DNA of 64,000 nucleotides from Curvularia sp. ZM96 (lineage: Eukaryota > Ascomycota > Dothideomycetes > Pleosporales > Pleosporaceae). Within the stretch, counting starts at the first letter, position 1. The number at the start of each line of letters is the position of its first letter. Below are positions 54,201 to 64,000 of this stretch, one piece after another. The notes under the pieces were generated by a model. The model was given only the letters and a program-made list of their open reading frames with translations. It searched no databases and was not told the DNA's origin. The translations under genes and the position numbers were made by a program. Location of the stretch: the NCBI GenBank assembly GCA_022457065.1, contig JAJGBQ010000004.1, positions 310,001 to 374,000 of the forward strand, read 5' to 3'.

Positions 54201-57200
54201 TTGTTCCCAACTCTTTGACTCCCGTTTCCTAGTTAGTTACGACAATAAGGTATACCAAGACATAAATCAGCGTTAAAGCGATCTCTCCGGAGCTGTCGTT
54301 CATTCGAGGCACACAGAAGTATGACACATCAGCCAGTCAATATGGTCCCGCCACATATATGGGCACTTGCAATTTCGCCATGGGTGTCATAACTCCCATG
54401 CATGAGCATATCTGATCGAACTTCTGGTACTGCGAGAGTCAACCATCGATGGTCATCAGCCGTTACTGGATAGAAGGAAGCTCCAGGACAGTCATCATGT
54501 TTGTCCTTGAGCATCCAACGAATGCGACAGGGTATCTCGAAACCGGTGTAATCAAGACGACTCTGGTCAGCAATCTCATATACTGAGACTCGGTCACAAA
54601 GGAATTCTCCTGGTCCAGGAAAGTTCAAAAAGGGTATCCACGCAGCGTAATAGTTCCAAGGAAACGCATTGAGCTAGCTCTCCCAAGCTAAGCATGCGTG
54701 AGCTGGGTGTGGGCTTAATGTTGACAATTAATACTTAGAGCGGTCAAGGGCTATCTGCAGTCAGGCAAATAGAGATCTTCTCTCATGATGGCGGGTCATG
54801 AAGCTAGTGTATGTGACGAAGAGACCGGAAGTGGAAAGAGAATGACAACAGCGACCAATCCTGATGGCAACCCCCAACATTCGACGCGACCGCAGCTGAT
54901 AGGTATCAAAGAGCCACAGGAGAGGTCATGTGAACTTCAGAGCCTCGTAATCCTAGGGCACATCTTGTCAGACATAATGTGAGTGGCCAGCTGTACGTCC
55001 GAGGGTCCTGGTATCGCCACTGGTCAGTCCATGTCCTCAAAGACATGACCCCGGCCCGCAACGCCTGTGTGTATATTCTCCATCTTTTTGATTAAAGTGG
55101 TATACAGACAGGCTAAGCATAATGTCCAACAACGGTCGAGAAGAAGTGAGATGGCGTTGAAGATAAGACGGGGTATTCACGAAGGCTGTCAAGTTGGTGA
55201 GACGAGATGGCCGAGGAGGAGAAGGCACACGACACGGAATGTCGTACATGGCCGTTATATCGACCGACTCGTGAGCGCTTCCTGGTATGGTAGTGAAAGG
55301 CGCAGTCTTTTCATGAAGAGGTGGATGAGCTCATCGAGTACCCGGTAGCGGCTGACCGCACGAAAGCTGCGAACCGTCCATCAAGTATTTTCCAGATACC
55401 ATCAGCCCGTCATATGATCCGGCTGTATGGTAGTTCTCTGGGCAAACCAGAATGATGTCCGCGTACACTGCTTGTTATGCAGGAAGCCGCTCACCGGGTG
55501 GGGTGGGGGACCCGCGCGCGGGCGCTGATGCAGAGACACAAAGACGCGTCAATCCCTACACGAGCTCCTCGACAGGAGGAGAGACTCATACAGCTTGTGT
55601 CACCAATAGAAGCTATCGGTAGTCTCTTGCAGTGTCTGGCGGTCGTGTGGAGGGCGGGAAAAGTTTCGTGGTGTTGACTCGGTGTCTTCGGCGAATTTCT
55701 CGATCGCTCTGCCTGTCAAAGGCACGCGTTAGTCCGAGGCAAGAATAGCCTGGCTGTACGACGACAGCCGCCGCCGCAGCGACGACAGAAGACTCCGTTC
55801 ATCATCGACATTATCGGGGTGAGTGAGGGGAGGGGGTGGTGGTATTGAGGGGCAACTAACTGTTGAAGCAACTAACTATATGTCGGTCTGTGCATGTGGA
55901 GTAGCTTAGCAACGCTATACAGGTAAAGAGAAGCTTCCTGTTTAGTTGGAGGAGCTGCTCGTGATGCACAGGAACCTCGTCGGCGAACCTAGCAGCTCAT
56001 GTTGAGGGAAATAGACATGACTGTGGTGGTGTGGGTGAGGGGCGCTCCGTGAGCCATGAAAAGGTTGACAGGCCAACACCGACACCATCGCTATCGGCGT
56101 TGAGAGCGCTCAACAGACTTACTTGGGGATGCAGAAGACTCCCTCGGTTTCAGGAGGACCATACCTGTCTCTCAGGCAGATTCAGGACTTGGTGTCAACG
56201 TACGCTTGTAGTTGGGAAGGCGTGAGGCGTGCTGTCACGACATGCTCCGACTGCCGGCGCACCGCCGACGCCATGAGCAATATATGACGGGTCTCTTCCA
56301 CGGGAAGCATGAGAGATGAAACTTGGCTGATTGAATCATCGATGAAAGTGGCTGATAGAGGGGAGAGACGGCTCGATGCATGGCCGTACAATGTTGCAGA
56401 CGCCATAGTCACAAAGGAGGTCTTTGTCCCCAATGGCCGCCGCTACGATCAGGACATGCCAAACCCTTCTTCCACCCAGCTCTTGGCGCCCTGTCTGGTT
56501 TGCCCGCTGCACTCTCACACAGTGCTAATTTCTGGTTGAGAAAGCACAATACAGAAAAATGCAATGTCAACATTTCGACCTCGTCGCTCAATCAGCATGA
56601 GCTCCTACAGGATTTGCAGCGAAACTACATTGTCAAAGGCTCAATTTCACGACCAGATTGTTCAAATGAGCCCCGAAGACCGCATAATCAGCTCGGTTAG
56701 CCTCCGAGTGTGAGCGTTTCTGGCGGTTGGCCACAAATATGAGGGATCTTGGTAATCTCTCAGTTCAGAACCACACATTTCGCAGGGTGTGTTTTCGAAA
56801 CTACATTTGTTGGCATGTCTGACAAAACTATATGTACACTCATAGCGAATATTGGCGGGGTTTCCATTTACGAAGTAAGACACGAGAGATTGGAAATTTG
56901 CAAGTGCATTCAAGCCAGATGCTTCTTTGAAGATCTTTGACCTGAGACAGTTGCACGGGCGGAAGCTACAGGCTAAGTCGTGGGCGATATCAACTTGCAG
57001 AGATGTCAAAAAGCTCGTCTGTAGTTCCTGCTACAGGTGTAGACAGACATCTGCACACAAGTTATACCTATTCTCAGATGAAGTCTACAAATGACCAAGC
57101 AACGAAGACGATCAGAAGAGCCAAGACTACTGCTAGGAATAAGCTATTGAGTTCAGAGTTCCAAAAACCCTTATTTTACGCTATGATACCATAACATCCG

Positions 57201-57234
57201 ACAGCCAAGAGGAAAACAATAGAGCCTATCTAGC

Positions 57235-58501
57235 CTAGGACTTCTCATCCCTACCCGATATAACGCCCGTGAGCTGGATAGCATCGTCCACCAAGTTGTT
57301 GAGCTGATCGAATTCTCCTTGCAGCCACCTATCCAGCAAAACTTGATCCTCGCTAACAAACGTCTTGCGCTCGGCAGGAAGGACGGCTGTGCATTCTTTG
57401 AGGTCATTGATGTTATTGACGCCGAGCAGCGACAAACGTGTGTAGGCCTTTGCATAGTCCTTTGCACTATGTTAGCTCTGGGGCTCAGATTCAGTCAAGG
57501 CAAATACATACCGCATTCCATCTTCCCTGCGCAGTGGCTCTGTCACTGAACGCGGCCCAAGAGGCGCTCGTTCTCGAGTCCTTGCTCAGATTGATGTCAC
57601 TTTGGAACTTGATGACACGAGGGGGCGGGTTGTTCGTCGTCTGAGGATAGAACGCCATGTCCCATACACCGGGAGTTGAGTCTTGTGGGTCACCGTCGCG
57701 GCTCGTGTCAACAAAGTGCTGCTGCGAGGTTGTGTGCGCGCCCACGAGAGCGACGAGGTCGTGTGCGTCGATGGTTTTGTCTTGAAAGAGCTTGATAAGT
57801 TTATCCGCCGAGTCTTTCTCGCCAGGAAGGAGGCCTGTAGGTCCTGCTTTGCTATTGTCTTTGCGGCCGACGAATGTGCGGATGCGAGGACCCAAAGGGC
57901 AAACGACAGTCGCCACATTGGCACCAAACTGTATGATATCGGCCATGCTCATACCATACTGATTGTATTTAGTGTACCACTTCTTTGTCTGTTCGGCAAT
58001 GGCTGCCAGGCCATTGTTATCCACTCGAGACATCTCATCGCTGAGAAGAATGCTGCCGTCCGCGCCACCGTAGCCGCTGCTCTTTGACCAGACACCTGCA
58101 TCGTGGAAGCCTAGGCGAACAGCTTGACGAGCAAACTTGTTGCAACGGCCAGAAGTACCGTTGAATTTGGCTGTCATCTCATACGCGAGCCACTTCCAGT
58201 GGCAGCACGGGTCGGCTTTGCAAGCTGCGCTGCCAATGTTGCCAGCGGGAATGGAAGTGTCAATAGTAGCAGACTCTGCATTCTTCTGGTCCAAGATGAT
58301 GGCTTTGATGTCTTTGCCAATACTTGTGAGTTTCGAGTCTGAAAGGGTTTTAAGGTCGCCAATGAGTTCTTTGGAAGTCTGACGCTTCTGACGAGCAGCC
58401 AGGTAGCGCATTTCCTCCATGGTGTCACCCATGCCTGGATGGGCTTCCGTCAGGGAGACGCACGCCAGAAGGGCATAACCGATGTAGGAAAGGGCCTTCA
58501 T
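57235..58501 (-). CDS. Secreted heme peroxidase, fungal class II-like
   Basis: Two exons (57512-58501 and 57235-57459) give 404 residues. The intron has a GTATGT donor and a CAAAG acceptor; the nearer upstream TAG would break the frame. A signal peptide (MKALSYIGYALLACVSLTEA) is followed by a ~60-residue pro-region containing RQKRQ, a possible Kex2 site. The distal heme site is RQAVRLGFHDAGVW (Arg and His at ~127-131), calcium-site residues are GGADGSILL, and the proximal His lies in DLVALVGAHTTSQQHFVD (~251). Ten or so Cys fit the disulfide pattern of secreted peroxidases. Such enzymes oxidise phenolics with H2O2 outside the cell. Manganese or long-range Trp sites for lignin attack could not be judged by eye, so generic peroxidase is the safe call. 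Confidence 0.92.
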
Positions 58502-61402
58502 TGCAACTTCTTATATCGAAACGAAGGATGAAGAATGATGAAAAGTGAAGGCGAGTTTGGACAACCGAAACGGTGCGAGTATCACGGCTTTATATCAATA
58601 TGTTTTGAGGGGCGTGTGTACAGTTTCCACGCTATAGTCGCGCCATGCATTCACAGTCAACAATGATTTGCTAGCCTTGATAGATTGAACTTCCGCTTCA
58701 GAAGCCATAAAAAGGTCCGCAAGGACTGGAGAATAGATGAATACGAGTACTCTGGACTTTGGACTTAACCCGGTGAATGCCGTAGGATAATCATGGCGCA
58801 TCGATCTCTCGGTTCTGGCCGCATTCTATTCGCATAGGATTTGAGGGCGTCTTCGAGGGGGAGCTGGACTTTCCAGTCTAGTGATAGCTGATCACCAAGA
58901 GAAAGGTGGAGTCTAGACCATTGGTCGAATGAGCAAGATGCAGAGTAACAAGCGCCTGGATGGCGGATCTACATACGCGTGAAGGGATACCAGGCTGAGA
59001 AAGCTGCAGTGATACGTGAAGTAGATTGCACATGCTAATTTGAGCCTGGTGCGAAATACAGCTATGCAGCATAGTCTGCTGTGTTGTGATATGGAAAGTA
59101 TGATTCAGCTTTGATTTTCGTGATACTTTCCATACACTCGGAAACTTGAAATTGCAGCATTCTCTGAACCCGGGTATGTTGTTGCAAACCATCGCTGAGT
59201 CCCATTTTCAAAGCCATTGGCTGACCAACGATGAATATAACCTTTCAGGTACCGTGCCGAAGGCCAAAAGACCAGTACTGCCATTCAAACAGATGCAGTG
59301 ATATATTGAATGTGTACCTGGTACGAGCTCTTGGCGTGCATACTGCGATGCTATTCTTAGCCTTTCCTGGTTAATTCATTCCAGGTCCGAGGTTGTTGGA
59401 TCAAGCAGGTGCAATCTCGACCCGTCCATGGTGCGACGCTGCATACATTAGCTCTTCAGCCTCACCGTCAAAATATCTTCTCCAAAACTTATTGAAACCA
59501 TTTTTGAGAAACTTGTCGCTCTTGTGTTCGGATGAACCCAATTTACCTATCAAAGCAAGAAGGTTCAACACGTCCAGACTGAAGTTGCGTAACAAAATCA
59601 TGATCTGCAGAGTTCGTGAGGATGCTTGTAACCAGCCGGTAAGCTGCATGGCTGGCAGCGCACAAAGGCAGTGTACATTTAGCCGGATAACGTACAGCAC
59701 TCGACATGCTGAGGTCAATATCGCAGAAGCATACTGGTCCTCAAGTTCTTGGCTATGCGCTTGAGACGCTCAGCTTTGCGAGTGGCGTCTACTTTGTAGG
59801 GATTCCCGGTACCGAGGCAGTAGGGGTTCGGCAAAACCTAGGACAATCGAGACATGAATTTAATTGCTGTCTGTGAGTTTGATAACCGAAACTGTTGCAG
59901 AATCGAACGTCTTCATAGATAGTCTTTATTTCATCGTAACACAGGATTAATCTGACACGCTTGCTCTCTCAGAACCACGGTTCAAGAAATCCAAGCAAAT
60001 GAAACCAAAGAATAGGTGGATTTTCACAGTATTGTGTAATTATTCTGGAGTTGATGAGTGGCACCGGACACTGGGTCACGCAAAGTAGAAGTTGCCACAT
60101 TTTCACAATGACACTCACGGAGTCAGACTTTTTGATAAATGTCCCTAACAGTGGACAGAATGAGAATTATGAGATGACCTTCTCGCTACAGCGAGCCGTT
60201 GGCGATGAGCTCGCAGATGAACATTACCATGCGCACAAATGCTAGAATGAGACAGAAGGTAAGCGGGGTGGGCAACGGGGACTGTGGGACTGACCATCGG
60301 TCCTACTCAACCTAGACTAAGTAAGCTTAGGGAAGTATAACCCGATCCCGTGTGACCCAATCTTGGTTAGTTGTACTCCGCATTGCTCGTTACCCTCTGC
60401 ATCGATGAGTCTGTTCTTTTATGGCGGGTTCTACATTTCACTCGTCTTCGTCATTGAACTTACAACCGTCGTTACTTATTCGCTTCCCCGTGAACAGACC
60501 GAAGCAGTTCTCGTAAGCTTGTCCAGCTTCACTAAAACAAACTCCTCAGACCCTGTATACTCAAATCTTATCAGGCCTGTTATTTTGTGGAGTCCAAACA
60601 AGCCGTCTCAGAAGTTATCCACCAGGTTATAGCTGAAAAGAATGGTAGATTGAAGTGTCAATTGGGTGACAGCCAGACACAGCTATCAAAGCGATCTGCT
60701 GGGAGATCTTTAGGGATAATTCAAATGCTAAGTTGATTAAGAACCACGAGATGCACGAAGTTGGGAGCTTTTGAGCGATCTTCCATCGCCTATTGAAGCC
60801 ATTGTTTTCTGATCTCACCGGTTGTGTACGCGCCAACCTACGAAGTAGATTGAATCTTACGAAGTACTCATATCAATAAATAGATCATTGTCAAACTTTC
60901 CCAATGTGCACGGATACGAGGCCGATCTGTTTGCGACGGTCGATACGAATCAACCTTGATTGACTGAATGGTGACGGACCAGCTCGGATGTCAGCACGGC
61001 TTTAGTTGTAGTGAACGCTAAGTTCTATATTACGAGTGGCTCGGTCGTCTCTGTGGTTGGTTAACCGCTCCAGAACGACTCATCACTCGTTCAAAGACAT
61101 ATCACATCGATGCGAAGACGTATAATTCACCACCATACAATGTATCTGCACAAGGTTGGCGCACGGTATCCCTCTAGATAGCATTATGGTCAGGATATGC
61201 TAAAGCAAGTGCCAACGTCAGCTGTAGTAGAACGAGATGGCTCGGGCCACTGAGTTCGGAGGCATAGTGAGCGCAACGGTCCGAAACAACTTAGAGCACA
61301 TGTCCGCGAGGACACGTATATATAGCGAAAAAGTAGCCAAAATAACAATGACAATCATTTATCAACCTTCTATCCATTACCTGCGACCATTTCACCGCCG
61401 GT
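58502..61402. other. 2.9-kb intergenic region, no gene seen
   Basis: AT-richer DNA between the peroxidase start and the small secreted protein gene. It includes both promoters. Frames of up to ~120 codons (for example 59393-59764) show no domain or coding bias that I would trust. Confidence 0.4.
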
Positions 61403-61758
61403 ATGAAGGGTCTCGCCACTATTATCAGCCTTGGGCTAGCCCTCACCCCAACGGCCCTCGCGCAGGTCGCCTGCTGCTTACAGCCAGGCGATGGCCTTTC
61501 ACCCTTTTGGTGCGCTAAAGATGGCGATGCATCTGTTTGTGTAAGATTCCTTACATTTAGCAAATGCACTTTATGCGTTCAGGTTCTGACTTTTGTGTAT
61601 AGTGCGCACCAAACACCTTTGTGAGCTGCAAAGGTCGAGGTACTTTCAAATATACTGCGCCTTATGGGTCTTATGGGCCTCCAACCGAAGGGGCCACATG
61701 CAGAGGCGGTGGGTTAGGTCGTTGTGTCCGGCGAGATAGCATAATACCCCCTTCTTAA
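61403..61758 (+). CDS. Small secreted cysteine-rich protein, effector candidate
   Basis: Two exons (61403-61540 and 61603-61758) join in phase 0 to 97 residues, with a GTAAGA..TATAG intron. A signal peptide (MKGLATIISLGLALTPTALA) is followed by a mature part of about 77 residues with eight Cys: CC near the start, WC, a CC pair formed across the intron (VC then CAP), then SC, TC and RC. The middle is rich in Gly, Tyr and Pro (TAPYGSYGPP). I do not recognise a family. Small size, secretion signal, even Cys number and location next to a gene-poor island are the usual marks of a fungal effector or antimicrobial protein. No single full-length frame exists; it is seen only after splicing. Confidence 0.72.
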
Positions 61759-62818
61759 TCCATAAGGGAGATAGGTATCATTCTTGAGCCGAACGTGGTT
61801 TACATTCAGTCGGGGAGAATCGATTCAAAGCGAGTTAGGTGAACTGTCCTGGTGGGCTCTCGCGATCTACTCGAATGTATTTTGCAAGGCACCTTTCTTG
61901 TATCATTAACGGACTTTAGTTATTCGTTAATCGTACAGCAACTTTCACTACGGGGATAAATACAGCCCGAAAAAGAAAATACTGATTACGCGATGTCCCG
62001 AGTTCTTGCAGTCTAGTAGTAACTAAGGTGCATCGCTTCCTGATGTGACACTTTTCATCGGAAGTTCTCCACCCTATTTCAAACAGAAAAAGTAATCTCG
62101 TCATTTCAGGTCGCCCGACGTTTGTAAAGTCCGATGCTAGCGTGCTTATACTAGAAATACACTAGGTTGCGATCTGGCTGACAAACTAGTAACACGGCGG
62201 CGGGGGCCATTTTGTGCTTGGGCAAACCTACGTGGTAGATGTGCTGTCAATGGCATTCTGTCTACGTCACCTGCAACGTTGAGTCAAAACGGTGGTGGAA
62301 GACTCATGTAAGAAGTTTGGTGTTACTGCAGCTAGCGAGATAGGTAGCCTAGTCATGATCTAATTCCGTCTGTCGCGGGATCCTTCTCGTCCCACAGCCA
62401 CCGCCTCGCAACAACAACAATGCAGTGCAAGGGAAGACCCGCATCTTATTTCAACCAACCCTGGGCTTTGAAAATGGCGGTAGACGCACGTTTTGCTATT
62501 CTGCAACTCGGTATGCCCTATGCAGTGGCAAACTCTGAGTCTGCACTGTCAGCCCACTATGCACAGCCTTCAGCTCCTGCACATAAGCCGGACGGTTCTA
62601 TCTTCCTGACTTAGGCCACCCTTACTATATTTCTAGCTTAATTCAGCTCCTTTGTCCGTCTTCGTTTTCTTTCAACAACAAAAAACCAACTTCAACTCAT
62701 AGTTTTCGCCGTTACTTTTGCACGGTTCGCATCGTGAGGCTGCGACGATCCCCTCCATCCTAGGCGTGCTGGCACTGGTCCTTATCTAAGCAGTGAACAA
62801 TCTTACAGCAATACACAC
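61759..62818. other. Intergenic region, no gene seen
   Basis: 1.06 kb between the small secreted protein and the phosphoesterase-like gene. A 64-codon frame at 62420-62614 has no recognisable product. Confidence 0.4.
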
Positions 62819-63724
62819 ATGCAAATGTCGAAGATGCGACGCCTGTCGGGCCTATTTTCCGGCCCCAAGACTTCTTTCCAAATTCTCTCCGACCTCAACC
62901 TAGACCACGAATCACAATATCTCAGCTTTCACGTACCCGTAGCAGCGCCATATCTAATCCTCGCTGGGAATATTGGCCGCCTGCTCGACTATGAGCAGTA
63001 TCTTGCCTTTTTGGTTCGACGGTGCAATCTCTACGAGAAGGTTTTCCTAGTCCTCGGTGCACTTGAATTTCACGGAGTGGGATGGATGGAAGGACTGCAA
63101 TTAGCGCATCAACTAGAAAAAGAGCCAGCAACACAAGGCAGATTAGAAATACTCTACGAGACAAGAAGCGACATACCAGGAACAAACATCACGCTACTAG
63201 GATGCACACTGTGGAGCCATATACCAGAGTCAGATGCAACGGCTGCTCGGCGTAAGATGCCCGAATTCGACGAAGTAGACGGGATCCAAGATTGGAGCGT
63301 AGCGAAACACAATGCAGAGCACAAGCGAGATCTCCAGTGGCTCATTGACGAGGTCAAAAATCCAAAGACGAACGATGGCAGCCTGGCTCCTGCTGCTACC
63401 TCTGGGTCCAAACAGAGTCGCCAACTCATTGTAGTTACTGCATTCTCAGCAGACCTTCGGGGCACCCTAGAGCCCTGGCAAGTCGATGCACCGTGGGCAT
63501 CATCTTTCGGAACAAACTTACTGGACGGCTCACACTTCAACAACGTAAAGATGTGGATATCAGGGACAACGGGTCGAACCTGCGAATTCAAAAGAGGACA
63601 GACAACAGTCATCTGCAACCAGCGGGGAAGAGTAGGCGAGCACGTTACGGGTGCGCTTAAAGACGGCTTGTCAGAAAAGCATAAAGTGGGCTTATTCGAC
63701 GTCATGCGCGTCGTTAAGATGTAG
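62819..63724 (+). CDS. Metallophosphoesterase-fold protein with all metal motifs altered (likely pseudoenzyme)
   Basis: Single exon, 301 residues, open throughout. The order of strands and spacing is that of fungal calcineurin-like phosphoesterases: ILSDLNLDHE, YLILAGNIGRLLDYEQYLAF, VFLVLGALEFHG, LGCTLWSHI, VVTAFSADLRGT, MWISGTTGRTCEFKRG and ICNQRGRVGE. In active members these places read SDLH, GDIG, GNHE, an HH pair after VT, and GHTH. Here they are SDLN, GNIG, GALE, AF and GTTG, so nearly every metal ligand is gone, while the hydrophobic core and the end of the protein are kept. Catalysis by the usual two-metal mechanism is therefore unlikely. A binding or regulatory role, or a gene early in decay, are the alternatives. 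The start could also be the ATG at 62828. Confidence 0.85.
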   Translation: MQMSKMRRLSGLFSGPKTSFQILSDLNLDHESQYLSFHVPVAAPYLILAGNIGRLLDYEQYLAFLVRRCNLYEKVFLVLGALEFHGVGWMEGLQLAHQLEKEPATQGRLEILYETRSDIPGTNITLLGCTLWSHIPESDATAARRKMPEFDEVDGIQDWSVAKHNAEHKRDLQWLIDEVKNPKTNDGSLAPAATSGSKQSRQLIVVTAFSADLRGTLEPWQVDAPWASSFGTNLLDGSHFNNVKMWISGTTGRTCEFKRGQTTVICNQRGRVGEHVTGALKDGLSEKHKVGLFDVMRVVKM

Positions 63725-64000
63725 TAATGCATTTTGTGGACTACTCAAAACCGTACGATCAACATCGTTGATCACCTGCCTTTGTGTTTGTTTCGCGTAT
63801 GGAATGCGAAGTACGAGATGCCCAAGACTGCCAGCCCCGCAATGCTTACCAATCTCTCTTTGTATCAACGCTGGTGCCTAGTAATTACGCGCAAATGACG
63901 AGTGAGTGCATCTCGTTCTGGTGTATTTCTGTCAGCTCTGCAGCTCGTAATTTGGTGTTTGGTATCCCACTTTCTCAGCACCCGCTGCCTAGTTCAGAGC

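Larger units (their letters stand above)
48548..57234. other. 8.7-kb gene-poor island
   Basis: No frame in this stretch gives a recognisable protein on either strand. It holds a degenerate minisatellite with flanking direct repeats (listed separately) and otherwise mid-GC DNA with short frames. Two minus-strand pieces, 54329-54660 (contains FPGPGEFLCDRVSVYEIADQ) and 53960-54210 (contains IVDGPGHIAWCTRNSIYEVG), look more protein-like than the rest and could be exons or remnants of an unknown gene. I cannot join them with confidence. I see no transposase or reverse transcriptase motif. Confidence 0.45.

Noticed and set aside
48548..57234. Transposon in the gene-poor island
   Set aside because: No DDE transposase, reverse transcriptase or integrase motif and no terminal inverted repeats were seen. 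Only the direct repeats are supported.
59393..59764. 123-codon frame upstream of the peroxidase
   Set aside because: The opposite strand is equally open, and there is no domain, signal peptide or coding bias.

Overview
The window looks like nuclear DNA of a filamentous ascomycete (Pezizomycotina). Genes are split by short introns of about 44-76 nt with GTAAGT-like donors and CTAAC-type branch sites. It carries typical fungal housekeeping genes (Rad4/XPC, MRP51, Rtr1, Bbc1) beside accessory secondary-metabolism and secreted-protein genes. A Dothideomycete/Pleosporales origin is my guess from gene content and was not tested.

Left accessory block (1-20 kb). An FAD monooxygenase cut by the window edge, a Ure2-like glutathione transferase, a non-reducing polyketide synthase (SAT-KS-MAT-PT-ACP, no release domain) and a decayed NRPS-like gene form a polyketide-type cluster that appears to be dying. 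The PKS frame is broken once inside KS. The NRPS-like gene has lost its 5' end and carries two frameshifts and two stop codons. Next to it lies an apparently intact ribosomal-peptide (RiPP) cassette: two divergent UstYa-type (DUF3328) oxidases and a secreted 262-aa precursor with five near-identical 39-42-residue repeats separated by Lys-Arg (Kex2-type) sites. This is the dikaritin layout (ustiloxin, phomopsin, asperipin families), but I do not recognise the repeat peptide, and it is the most interesting system here. A chitin deacetylase with three chitin-binding modules follows.

Centre (21-48.5 kb). Mostly conserved genes: Rad4, an ACC-synthase-like aminotransferase with eight exons, a C2H2 zinc-finger protein, a secreted berberine-bridge-type FAD oxidase, a coiled-coil protein of unknown role, mitochondrial ribosomal protein MRP51, the CTD phosphatase Rtr1, the actin-patch SH3 protein Bbc1, and an MFS drug/polyamine-type transporter. 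A 3.5-kb stretch upstream of the coiled-coil gene holds no convincing gene.

Right accessory block (48.5-64 kb). An 8.7-kb gene-poor island contains a degenerate minisatellite bracketed by two copies of a ~138-bp direct repeat. It is followed by a secreted heme peroxidase, a small secreted eight-cysteine protein (effector candidate), and a metallophosphoesterase-fold protein in which every metal-binding motif has been altered while the frame stays open (a likely pseudoenzyme).

Exon borders were read by eye and checked by reading-frame arithmetic. Homology calls rest on motif recognition, not on database searches.
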